Shown piece after piece: positions 17,131 to 28,800 of a DNA stretch of 64,000 nt. How positions within the stretch are numbered: position 1 is the stretch's first letter; the number at the start of each line of letters is the position of its first letter. Origin of the DNA: Serratia sarumanii (GTDB lineage Bacteria > Pseudomonadota > Gammaproteobacteria > Enterobacterales > Enterobacteriaceae); NCBI RefSeq assembly GCF_029962605.1, contig NZ_CP124750.1:2666001-2730000 (forward strand), written 5' to 3'. The notes under the pieces were generated by a model that was given only the letters and a program-made list of their open reading frames with translations, was not told where the DNA came from and ran no database searches. The position numbers and the translations under genes are program-made.

Positions 17131-19402
17131 TTTGCCGGCCCTCGGTTCTCTATTTTTTTCATCCCTTGCTGCCAAAAAAGAACGTTACCAGTTGCTTCTT
17201 CGTATATCGTCAGTGACTTTAATCCGGCCTTTTCTGCCATAGTTCTTACATCACTCAGACAGTAGTTACATACTTCCTTACCAGCTACACTCATCGCCAT
17301 TTCACGCCCTTGAGTCATTCCTTTATCAAAGGCTTGCTGAATCACACCTATTTCTGCATGAGCGGTGCCCATATTTCCATTAGGGTAATTTTTATCAGGC
17401 CTCTTATCTATCTTGGCCTGTACCACATCGTTGATAAGAGTCGGTTTATTAAAATCGGCTAACTGTGAAGGTCTAATACCTTGGTTAGTATCAGTAAACT
17501 TACTACCATCTACGTTCCCTTTCGCCACGACCTTCAGATTCGCATCAACAATCTTACCAAGCTGTTTCGCTGCCGCTGAACCAAGCACAGGAGTCAATGA
17601 GGCCGCTACAATCTTCATCCCATCATAGGTTTCGATGTAAGCCTCTGCCGTAGCCTTATCTACGCCAAGCTGCACCATGGCATAGTTCACCATCGCATCT
17701 TTCACCTGTTGCTGACTCTGCGCATCAACACTGGTGATATTCAGCAGGTTCACTATCTGGCCGTAAGCATCCGCGTATTGCTGGCTCACCTTCGAGTTAT
17801 ACGGCCCGGTTTCATACTCACCCTTGGCCGCGATAACCTCCAGTCTCGCCGCACCACAGGCCGCACTGGCTGCCGCACCATTTCCGCAGGCCTCTATCAC
17901 CTTCTTGTCGCTGGCGATATCCTTTTCACGCAGTTCATTAATCGTCTGCTGGGCCTGCTCACGCTCTGCCGGATCTTTGCTGTTCTAGAGTTTCTGCTTC
18001 GCTAACTCAAGCTTCGTCTTTTCTTCCACACTCAGATAGTTATTCTCAACTGCATTCTTACCCGCCTGCCCGCCGGTCACGGCTCCCGCAGTATCCCCCG
18101 TCGCCAGACCGCCTGCAAGCCCTGCAGCCAACTGACTCAGCGCGCTCAGCTGCTGTTTCTCGCTTTCGCTCAGCTGCTGCGCCGTTTTGCCCGGGAACAG
18201 CTGGCCGGCAATGTAGCGCGCCGCCAGTTCACCGCCGCCCGCACCCAGCCCCCCTGCTGCGGCTGACTGGTTATTCAGCTGCGCGGTCACCGCGTCCAGC
18301 ACTGCATGCGCCATCGCATTGGCGGCCATGTTGTCTTCACCGACCCGCTTCTTGATTTCCGTCGCTAGGTACGGCGAGGCGCCGCTTGCCAGCGCCCCCG
18401 CCAGGTTATTGCCTGCCAGCGCCGTCAGCGCCCCCGTCACCGCCTGCGCCGCCTTCTGCAGGTCGCTGCCGGTGCCATATTGCCGCATCGCGTTGTCGTA
18501 TGCCCGCTGCATCACCGCCGCATCGGTCGTCGGTTTACCGCTCTTCTCAAGCTGCTCCCTGGCCTGCGCCAGCGCCACCGGGTCTTTCTGCGCCTTCAGC
18601 CCGGCGATATCTCCCTGCGTGCGGATGACGTCCATCGCCTGGCCGCCAATCTCCCCAATCAACTGCGCCTGCTTGAGCCGGTTTTGCTCCTTCTCCTTGT
18701 TGAATATCGGGCTGATGCTGCCGTCGTTGGCATGCTCGGTATCCCGGTTCAGCTGCGCCACATCCTGCTGCTGTTTGTCTTTGTCGCGAACTATCAGCGT
18801 ACCTTCGCTGACCCCGGCCTTCGTCGTGCCCTCGGCATGCCCGCTGTTGTTGGCGCCCGACAGCATGCCGCCGGCCATGTTGGTCAGCAGGTCTTTGCCC
18901 ACCGGCCCGCCGGTGCTGAAGCTGCCGCCGCTGTGCGTCGCGCTGTAGTCCGCCTGGTTGTGAATGTCCTTCCAGCCCAGCGTGCCGGTATCGAAGCGGT
19001 TCTTCTCTTTGTCCGCTTGGCTTGCAATAACGGCGCCGTCGAGCTGGGTGTGTTCTTTGACCTTGACGTCATACCCGCCCTTGCCGGCAAACAGCCCGGT
19101 CTGCTCTTTCACCGAGTCGAAGTTGCTGTGCAGCTTGTCCTTGCTGGCGCTTACGTTGGCTGAGCCGGTCATCGAGCCGAAGGTGAAGCTGCCGCCCGCG
19201 CTGGCGTTTTGCTGTTTGGCGTCATAGCGGTCGCTGTCTTGTTGGCTTTGCAGCGTCAGGTCACGGCCCACGTCGACGGTAACCTTTTCTCCGCTGGCCT
19301 GCGCGCCGGTCAGCCGGGTGTCGCGGCCGCTGGTCACCTTGAGATTACTGCCGGTATCCAGGGTAGTTTCGGTATGGGTCAGGCCGTTGCCGTTCTCATG
19401 CC
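17127..19402 (-). pseudogene. Orphan cdiA 3' module with deaminase-type toxin, split by an amber codon
   Basis: Reading leftward, one frame runs from the junction at 19402 to the stop at 17127-17129 and is interrupted only by a TAG at 17985-17987. The first part copies cdiA from HENGNGLTHTE to the VENN motif (VENNYLSVEEKTKLELAKQKL, then the stop). Directly after it come NSKDPAERE and DIASDKKVIEACGNGAAASA, the normal continuation of a VENN pre-toxin domain, so a CAG glutamine codon probably became TAG. The toxin end contains HAE (17352-17360) and CNYC (17259-17270), the zinc-site pattern of the cytidine-deaminase fold; MafB19-like toxins are the nearest group I recall. No start codon or export domain belongs to this module, so it is an orphan. 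The toxin could be rescued by recombination into cdiA. Confidence 0.85.
18031..19402 (-). repeat. Copy B of the cdiA pre-VENN segment
   Basis: About 1.37 kb is nearly identical to 20493-21860 inside cdiA. The match begins near the VENN codons and ends abruptly after TTCTCATGCC at 19402. One block near 19151-19235 differs strongly from its partner while the flanks are almost identical, suggesting a past mosaic exchange. Confidence 0.9.
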
Positions 19403-19482
19403 AGTGCAGGTCCGTTCTCCAGTATCTGCGTCGCCATCGCGTGACGGAACAAATGGCAGCTCCCTTTGTCGATGCCTGACGC
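19403..19482 (-). pseudogene. Tyrosine recombinase remnant (HxxR box)
   Basis: Leftward translation in the frame shifted from the cdiA copy gives ASGIDKGSCHLFRHAMATQI followed by LENGPAL, a textbook match to the catalytic HLFRH segment of site-specific tyrosine recombinases (phage integrase family). A stop lies immediately upstream (19483-19485) and the cdiA copy begins immediately downstream, so only about 26 codons remain. It marks the junction at which the orphan module was joined behind cdiI. Confidence 0.75.
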
Positions 19483-19514
19483 TCACGGCACCACCGCATT
19501 GGGATGCCGTGAGC
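19481..19514. terminator. Hairpin after cdiI
   Basis: A perfect 10-bp inverted repeat GCTCACGGCA/TGCCGTGAGC with a 14-base loop starts 9 bases beyond the cdiI stop. There is no T-run. It may end cdiBAI transcription or be the relic of a mobile-element end next to the recombinase remnant. Confidence 0.45.
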
Positions 19515-19523
19515 CCCGCTACC

Positions 19524-19826
19524 TTACTTCAATGTCTTTAATAACTCATCCAGTAGTTCAGAAGCATCGTGTTTATATTCTGATTCCCAACGTGTTTGCC
19601 AGTCTGCGGGACGGCCTTCACTCTCCCATTCAGACAGAGCAAGTGCATTGATAATTTCTAGTTCAAACCATATTTTCTGATAATTATCTCTATTGTGCTC
19701 ATTTTCAAATAGCTCATTTAGCTGAGGCAAATCTTCTGCGTAACTGACGAACCTCGCAAAGCTAATGACATCACTTAATGAATGAAGCGCATACTCACAG
19801 ATATCATTCTTCTCATTTATCGCCAT
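19524..19826 (-). CDS. cdiI: CdiI immunity protein
   Basis: This 100-residue, strongly acidic, helical-looking protein follows cdiA and overlaps its end by 14 bp, the usual cdiA/cdiI arrangement. It should bind the C-terminal toxin of the CdiA encoded just upstream and protect the cell and its siblings. I do not recognise its family; function is inferred from position, size and charge. A hairpin and then the recombinase remnant of the orphan module follow it. Confidence 0.8.
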   Translation of the reverse strand: MAINEKNDICEYALHSLSDVISFARFVSYAEDLPQLNELFENEHNRDNYQKIWFELEIINALALSEWESEGRPADWQTRWESEYKHDASELLDELLKTLK

Positions 19827-22800
19827 ATTTAACCGTGACCACTCTACCAGATTCGTTCGTAACTACGGATACTTTACTCTCAGGATCAAAGTGTACTGTT
19901 GTTCCGCCTCGGCTAGGAGTCGATTTTCCATTTTTAATGGTATTCTCAACAACAGAAGGCGTTATTCCTCGATCCTGCATTCTGTCTAAGGCGTGCCCTG
20001 AATATTCTCGATTTCTGATCGTACCCGGCTGATTCCTTACAGGTTGATAAGATGGGTTACTTGGCTGATTCATCGGATTGCGCTTACTTCCCATTGGGAG
20101 AGTGGCAGATACTTCATCACTGGCCTTGTTAATCAGCCTGGACGCTTCAGCAACATCCCCTTTCTTCAGCGCTGTCTCTGCCGCCTTGATCGCTTTGCCC
20201 GCGGCATCACCCGCACCCGGTATAATCCCTATCGCCGCTACCAAGTAATCCAGCGCACTCTGCGCTTCCGCAAAGCTCTTGATATCCCCAACCACCGGCA
20301 CAAAATCTGCACCTGTCGACAGGATATCTTTCAGTTCTTCCCGGCGCTCAGTATACATCTTCACCGAGCACGCTTCCGCGCTCATTCCGGCACAGTTTTG
20401 CTGCTTATAACGTTCGTTCTCTGCGTCGACACGTTCTTCGGCTACCTGCTGAGGTGTCTTACCCTGAGATACAGCGTCAACAAGATCACTCAGCGCGTTA
20501 TTCTCCACCGCATTCTTCCCAGCCTGCCCGCCGGTCACCGCTCCCGCAGTATCCCCCGTCGCCAGCCCGCCTGCAAGCCCCGCAGCCAGTTGGCTCAGCG
20601 CGCTCAGCTGCTGTTTCTCGCTTTCGCTCAGCTGCTGCGCCGTTTTGCCCGGGAACAGCTGGCCGGCAATGTAGCGCGCCGCCAGTTCACCGCCGCCCGC
20701 ACCCAGCCCCCCTGCTGCGGCTGACTGGTTATTCAGCTGCGCGGTCACCGCGCCCAGCACTGCATGCGCCATCGCATTGGCGGCCATGTTGTCTTCACCG
20801 ACCCGCTTCTTGATTTCCGTCGCCAGGTACGGCGAGGCGCCGCTTGCCAGCGCCCCCGCCAGGTTATTGCCTGCCAGCGCCGTCAGCGCCCCCGTCACCG
20901 CCTGCGCCGCCTTCTGCAGGTCGCTGCCGGTGCCGTATTGCCGCATCGCGTTGTCGTATGCCCGCTGCATCACCGCCGCATCGTTCGTCGGTTTGCCGCT
21001 CTTCTCAAGCTGTTCCCTGGCCTGCGCCAGCGCCGCCGGGTCTTTCTGTGCCTTCAGCCCGGCGATATCCCCCTGCGTGCGGATGACGTCCATCGCCTGG
21101 CCGCCAATCTCGCCGATAAGCTGCGCCTGTTTGAGCCGGTTTTGCTCCTTCTCCTTGTTGAATATCGGGCTGATGCTGCCGTCGTTGGCATGCTCGGTAT
21201 CCCGGTTAAGCTGCGCCACATCCTGCTGCTGTTTGCCGGTGTCGCGAACTATCAGCGTACCTTCGCTAACCCCGGCCTTTGTCGTGCCCTCGGCGTGCCC
21301 GCTGTGGTTGGCGCCCGACAGCATGCCGCCGGCCGTGTTGGTCAGCAGATCCTTGCCCACCGGCCCGCCGGTGCTGAAGCTGCCGCCGCTGTGCGTTGCG
21401 CTGTAGTCCGCCTGGTTGTGGATGTCCGTCCAGCCCAGCGTGCCGGTATCGAGGCGGTTTTTCTCCTTGTCAGCTTGGCTTGCAATCACAGCGCCGTCGA
21501 GCTGGGTGTGTTCTTTGACCTTGACGTCATACCCGCCCTTGCCGGCAAACAGCCCGGTCTGCTCTTTTACCGAGTCGAAGTTGCTGTGCAGTTTGTCCTT
21601 GCTGGCGCTAAAATTCGCCGAGCCGCTGCCGGCGCCGATCGGCACGCTGATCCCGCCGCTCATCTGGGTCTGCCTGGCATCATAGCGGTCGCTGTCCTGC
21701 TGGCTTTCCAGCGTCAGGTCACGGCCCACGTCGACGGTAACCTTTTCTCCGCTGGCCTGCGCGCCGGTCAGCCGGGTGTCGCGGCCGCTGGTCACCTTGA
21801 GATTACTGCCCGCATCCAGGGTGGTTTCGGCATGCGTCAGGCCGTTGCCGTTCTCATGCCCCTTGCCGGCATTGACGCCGGCCGAGACGCTGATGCCGTA
21901 CCCGCCCGAGCCTGCGCCGATGCCGACACCGACGTTGCCGCCTTTGCTGCTGTTCTTGCCGACGGTGCTTTCGCTGTTCTGCGCCGACTGCAGGGTAATG
22001 TCCCGCGCCGCATCGAGCGACAGATCTTTGCCCGCTTTCAGCTGGCTGCCGGTGACGACGATATCGCCACTTTGCGCGTTGTGGTTCTTGCCGCTCGCCG
22101 TTATCGACAGGTTTTGCCCGGCGGTGAGCGTGCTGCCCTGCGACTGGCGGCTGTCGGTGCGGGTTTCGCTTTTCGACGATTGGCTGCCGTAGGAGGCGCT
22201 GATACCCACCGTATTGGTGGCGCCCTGCGTTGCACCTTCGTCTCCCGGCTGCAAGCCGGCAGCGGCGTTTTTCGCCTCCGCCGAGGCGGTCAGCGCATTA
22301 TCCCGCTCCCAGGCCTGTGCAGCCTGCACGCCGGACAGCGCAGCCTTGGTGTTTTGCAGCGCGGTCAGGCGCCCATCGCCTTCTTTTCGCGCCTGCTGCG
22401 CCGAGCTGACGGCGGTGTTGAGCGCGCCGCCCACGGTGCCCGACAATGCCACGCTCAGGCCGCTCTGCTTCTGCTCGTAGGTCTCTTTACGCGTGCGCGC
22501 ATCAACGCCGGGATCGATAGTCACGCTGTCGCCGGTAAGAGCCAGATCCTTGGCCGCCACCAGATCGGCGCCGCCGATGTGCAGTTGGTTGCCCGCCGTG
22601 ACGTTGACGCTGCCCTGACTGCTGCCGACGGTGCTGACGCTTTGGCTTTGGGTCCGGCCTTTCTCGTCGATTTCGTGTTTGCTCGACTGTTTGCCAATGG
22701 TGAAGCCGATGCCGCCGCTGCCCAGCAGGCCGCTTTTTTTCTTCTCTTCCAGCCGGTAATGCGTGTCGGTCTCGGTGGCCGCGCCGATGTCGACGTTACG

Positions 22801-25800
22801 GCCGGCCTGCAGGTTCACGTCCTGGTCGGCGGCAATGGCCGAGCCGGTGACCGTCAGATCGTTGCCGGCGCTGACGCTGACGCTGTTGCCGCTGAGCAGG
22901 CTACCTTTCTCGCGTGTGGTGGCGTCATGCGCCACACTGTGGCTGCTGCTTTTTTTCAGGAAACCTTTTTTCTGTGACCGCTCTTCACTGAGGGCCGACT
23001 CGCGTTCGGTGGCGGTATTGAGGGTCACATCCTGCTTCGCCTGCAGGGCGATGGCGCCCTGTTCGCTGTGCAGGGCGCTTGCCGTGGCGATGATGCTGCC
23101 GTCCTGCGCTACCACCGTGACGCCGCCCTGTCCGCTGAGGGTGCTGCCCACCACGTTTTCCCGCAGGACTTCTTCGGCGCGCTCACCTCTGGTTTTCCGG
23201 CCGCGACTTTCCTCGTTGGAGACGCGATGCTCGCTGTCGGTGGTGTGGTTAAGGATCACATCATTTTTCGCCTGCAGGGCGATAGCGCCTTGGTCGCTGT
23301 GCAGGGTGCTGCCGGTAACCGTGACGTCGCCTTCACGCCCGATCACGGTCACACCCTCGCGCCCGCTGAAGGTGCTGCCGGTGCTGATTTCGCGCTCGGT
23401 TTGCTCTTCGCGATGGCTCTTGGTTTTGCCTTCGCGCTTGTTTTCGCTGTCCTGGTCCTGCGTGCGGGTACGCGCGTCTTTAATGCTCACGTCCCGTGCG
23501 CTGACGCCAATACGCCCCTCTTTACTGTCAATCTGCGCGCCTTCGGCCAACAGGCGGTTGCCCGCCACCAGGGTGACGCCCTGGTCTCCGCCGAGTGCGC
23601 TTACTGTCAGGCGCTCTTCCTGGCGGTCGTTGCTGACTGATGAAGTACGGCTGTTGGCGTCCAGGTGCGTGGTGTTGGTGGTCGTCTCGGCCCGGATGTT
23701 GATATCGCCGCCGGCCTGCACGCGGGTGCTGCCGGCGGCGCTGGCCTGGCTGCCCGTGAACGTGACGTCTCGCCCGGCATTGAGCGAGAGGTTGCCGCCA
23801 GCGTTAAGCTGACTCCCCAGAGCCTGCTGCCATTCGCCGCTGACGTGCGCCATCCGGGAGCCTGCCGCTTCCGTGCCGCCGCGGGTGCGGTTACCCATTG
23901 AACCGGAGATAACCTCAAGATCGGCGGTATGGCTGCTTTTGGCGGCGGTGATGGTCAGATCGTTACGCGCGCTCAGGCTGAGCGTATCGGTCGCATCCAG
24001 TTTCGCTCCGGTGAGCGTGATATCGGTGCCACGCAGGCGAATGTCGCCGGCGCTCATGGTCGCCTGGCGCAGCGCGTCCTGCAGGTTAGTGCTCATGGCC
24101 AGACTGTCTGCCTGCACGTCAATGCTGCCTGCCCTGACGTCGCCGCCCTGATGCAGGAACTGCCCGGCGTCAACCGTCAGGGCTTTTTCGGCAAACAGGT
24201 TGCCGGCATTGGTGATGCTGTTTGCCGAGAGTTGCAGATCACCGCCACCAATTAGCGCGCCATCGCCGGTCAGGCGCAGCGTAGCCTGTGCCAGATACAC
24301 CTTCGGCACCCACACCGTTTGCGGGCCGCCTTCCGTTTGCACCGTCTCGCTCACCAGCCAGACGATATCCTGTTGCAGCGCCGCAATCTGCTCCGGCGTC
24401 AACGCCACGCCCGGCACCAGATGGAAGTCCTGGGCAACTTTGCTGCCGTTGTTCATCAGTTGCTGGTACTGCTCCATCGCATCCCAGCCCTTGACAGACG
24501 GTTTGCCGGTCAGCGCCAGCACCTGCTCGCGCACCAGACGCTGCTCGTAGAAGCCGTCCCCCAGGCGCTTATGGGCCTGCGCGGGGTCATACCCTACGCG
24601 CTCGAGCATATAATCACTGCTGATAAAGTTGTCGCGGCGGGTAAAGCGTTCATCGGTTACCACCAGGAACGGGCTGCCGATCGCCGTATGTTGACTAAAC
24701 AAGCCGTTATTGGGGATGGCGGTGGCCACATTGCCCAGATGCTGTAACTGCGTCAGCGCCAGCTCAGACGGCAGCAGTGGGCGCCCCAGCGGCGAGGACG
24801 GCGTGGCGCCCGGTCTTGTCATTTGCTCGCCCGGCGCCAGCGTCGTATCGCCGTCAGGTCGGGCAGCGCCGTCTACCGTGAAGGCCAGCGGATTGCGCTC
24901 AAGCTCGGCGCGTTCGGCATCTACCGCCTTTAACGCCGCATCAAGTTGACTGATTTGCGCCTGATTGACCGTGGTGTTGGTGATGCGGGCTCCGTTGATG
25001 GTGACCGTGCCATTGCCGGTGATCAGCCCGTCAACGGTCGCCAGCGCCGTGGTTTCGTCCCGGTTGAACGTGGGGTACCAGTGATGCGTGTCCTTGTCAT
25101 AATGGTCAACGATAGCCGCCTGACGCCGCTCGTTAACCGAGTAACCGCGGTTGTCCACGCTGCCGCCGCCGTCCTGCGTCAGGTTGCCGTTGGCGGTAAT
25201 GACGCTGGCGTCATTGAGCAACGTTCCCGTGATGCGCAGCACCATGTTGCCGCCGGCCAGAATACGCGCGCCGATCCCCTCACTCACCAGCTTGTCGCGC
25301 GTCACCGTGCCGCTCTCGGTACGTTCGCGGAAGTTGTTGTAATCGGTGATGAACGGCGCGCTGTCGATATCGACATGCTTTTCGGGATCCCAGGTCATCA
25401 CCTGCGTCCAGTCGTGCTCCCAATGGAAGCCGTTTTGATAAGGCGTCGGGATGGTCGCCAGCTGATTGCCCCCACGCGTTTCATAGAACGTCATCGCATA
25501 GCTGCCATCGGCATTCGGCTTGAGCGCCAGGTAGTTGACCCACAGGTCGGTCAATTGGCCCTTATTGTCCTTGACCCGCACCTGTGCGCGCTTGCCCGCC
25601 ACATCAATGGCCAGCAGTGTGCCGTAGCGGTTGGTTTGCGCCGCCGCGTCATCCTGATAGGTCAGCTGCTGGGTGGTCGGCGCCAGGGTGCTTTTATCGG
25701 GATTGACCTTTGAACCGTAGGAGCGCCAGTAGTAGTTGTAGCGGTGCCATTTGTAGTCGCTCTTCTCGGCGTTACGCTCAATCACCAGCCCTTCGCGCAG

Positions 25801-28800
25801 GTTGTTCAGGCGACGCGCTTCCACGGTGGCGTCACCGTCCGCTTCGATAAAGCTGGCCCGGTTTTCAATCAGGTCATCGCTGTGCAGGTGCAGACGGTCG
25901 GCGCTGTAAATCAGCGCTCCCTCCCGGTTGGTCAGCCGCTCACCGGCCTGCACCGTCAGGCTGTGGGTCGCCGCCATCACCGCAGGCGCACCGTGGTTGT
26001 CGATAATGCGCCCGTTCACGGTGATGTCGTCGCCCATCAGCGCCGCGGCGTTGTCCAGGGTATCGACGTTCAGCGTCATGCTGTCTGCCTCAAGGCGCCC
26101 GGTGTTTTGCAAGGCTCCGGTCGTCAGCTGCAGCGTTTTGCCCACCAGCGCCGCCGGATTGGTGATGCTGGCCGCATTGAGCGCCAGCTTGCCGGGCAGC
26201 AACCAATCCGCCAGGTTGGTAAAGGCGCCGCTCAGGGAGAACATCACCGTACCGTTACTGCTGATCGTTTCGCCGGCCTGATGGGTGTAGTCCTGCTGCG
26301 CGGACAGCGTCAGCGCCTGCAGCCCCAGCAGGGTACCGTTCTGATTATCCAAGGTACGCGCATGCAAGGTAAGTTGCCCGGCGCTCTCCACGCGCCCGCC
26401 CTGGTTGAGCAGCGCCAGCGGCGAGTCGGTCCGTGACCGGTCAGTATTGATATTGAGGTTGCCGTTGGCCAGGATCCGCCCCTGGCGGTTGTCCAGCTGC
26501 GTTACCCCCGAGAGGGTCATCTGGCCGCTACTCTGCAGGCGGCCTGCGGTATTGTCGATATCACGAGAGGTGATATCGGTGCGCGTGGTGCCCAGTATCA
26601 ACCCGCCATCGCGATTGTTCAGGCGCTCGGCCTGCACATCCAGTTCCGCCTGGCTGCTGAGCGTGCCCTGACCGCTGTTATCGAGCGTCCCGGCCTTGAG
26701 CGCCAGCCCGTGGGTTGACACCAATTGCCCACCCCGGTTGTTGACCTGCGCCCCCTCAAGCGTGAGCGCGTCGCCGCTGTGCACCTTGCCATGCTGATTG
26801 TTAAGCCGGTCGAGTCGGTAGGTGCCCGCCCCCTGACTGATGAGCGTACCACCGGTATTGTCCAGTTGCTTTGATGCCACCGCGATGCCGCCGCGGCTGC
26901 TGAATACGCCGCGTGTATTATTGATACCGGCGGCCGACACCTCTTGCCCGCCATTGCTGCGCACTGCACCGCCGGTATTTTCCAGCAAACCAAGAATGCG
27001 CAGCGCCACGCGTTGCTGGCCGTCTATCGTCCCACCGGCATTGTTCAGCGTTTGTGCGTCAAGTTGAAGCGCCTCGCCACTTTGCACTTTCCCATCGCGG
27101 TTATTCAGCGCATCACTCAGCGCAAGGCGTTGTTGTTTCTGGCTGTAGAGCAGCCCGCCCTGCGCATTGTCGAGTGCGCGGGCGGCGATAGTCAGCCCCT
27201 CGCCGGCCAGCCACTGACCGCCAGCGTTATTGATGCCGCCGGCGTGTTCGCCGTCTTTGGTACCCGTAACAGCAAGCTGCCCCTGCGCCGAAACCTTGCC
27301 GTTGCGATTATCGATATCCTGCTTGATGCGCAGCGCCAAGTCGTGTGCCGACTGCAGTACACCTTTAGCGTTGCCCAGCCAGTTCGCCGCAAGTTGTGCT
27401 CCCTGCAAGCTCTGCACACTGCCTTCCGTATTGTCAAAACCGCCGCTGATCGCCTGCCAGCCGCCCTGACTGCCCATCCAGCCCTGCGTGTTGACGATAT
27501 CCTGTGCCTGCAACACCTGAGACGATTGACTGAAAACTCGCCCCTGGCGGTTATCCAGCTTGCCGGTGAACTGCATGTTCAGGCTATCCAGCGCGTTGAT
27601 GGCGCCCTGAGCATTGAGCAGACTGGCGGCGCGCACCTGCGTGCGGCCATTGCCGGTCAAGGTGCCGTTTTGGTTATCCCAGCCCCCCGCCAGATTCAGA
27701 GAAAGCGCCTGGCCGCCCAGCACCACCCCTGCGGCGCGGTTGGTCAACTGGCCTCCCTGCAGAGACAGATCGCCGCCGCTCTGCAGGGAGCCGCCGTCAT
27801 TATCGAACAGGCTGCTTGCTCCGCCGTTAACGGCAAGGGCCTGCTGCGCGGTCAGTTTGCCGGAACGGTTGAGGATATTGCCTGCGGCGTCAAGCGTCAG
27901 GCCTCCGCCGGACTGCAGCCGCCCGCCGGTATTGTCGAGCGACTGCGCGTTGGCGGTGACCTGCCGGCCACCTTGTACGGTGCCGCCCTGATTGTCCCAA
28001 TCGCCATCAGTGTTGACGGCGAGTGCGCTGCCGCCTTCAAGCCAGCCGGCGGCGTTGCTCAACCCTTGCTTCGCCGTCAGGTTCGCATCCTGCCTGGCGA
28101 CCACCTTGCCCTGAGCGTTATCGAGACGCTGCGCCGTTAGCGTGAGCGACTCGCCGCTGATTTCCCCCTCGCGGTTGCCAAGCACGCCCGACGCAGTGAG
28201 AGAGAGTCTCTGCCCGCCCAGCAGCTTGCCGGCCTCGTTGCGGATGTCTCGCGCTGACACCGTGGTTTGCCCATTTCCCTGCACCCTACCGTGATGATTG
28301 CTCAGCTCGCCCTCACTGCTCACCGTCAGCATCTCACCGGCGCCAAGCAGCCCCTGCGTGTTGTCCAGCCCCTGACGGGCATGCAGGTTAAGCCGTTGTC
28401 GGCCAATCACCTTGCCCTGCGTGTTGTCGAGACGGTCAGACTGCACCGTCAGCACCGTGGCACTGATTTCGCCGCCGCGGTTGGTGGCGTTGCCCGAGGT
28501 CTGCAGGGTTGATGCATGACCTGAAAGCAGCTTACCGCCGTCGTTGTTGAGATTGCTCGCCGTTGCCGTGACGGCCGTTTCGCCTTGCGCCGTGCCGCCA
28601 CGGTTGTCCCAGTCGCCGGCGTGCACATTCAGCGCCTTGCCGGCGCCAATCAGGCCGCGTTGGTTATCCAGGCGGCCGGCCGTCATTTCGAGATTTCCCT
28701 GGCCGATGACCTGCCCCTGCGCGTTATCCAGCCGTTGTACCGCCAGACGCACGTCATCGCCGCTCAGGGTGCCGGACTGGTTATTCAGATCGCTACCTGC

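Noticed and set aside
19403..19499. N-terminal extension of the orphan cdiA frame (MRWCRERQAST...)
   Set aside because: The frame is fortuitous: the same bases encode a tyrosine recombinase HxxR segment in another frame, so it is not a genuine N terminus of the orphan protein.
20764..22977. 737-codon open frame on the strand opposite cdiA
   Set aside because: It is a composition artefact of the repeat-rich, GC-rich cdiA gene. It has no family similarity, no start signals, and an arginine/alanine-rich translation typical of antisense shadows.
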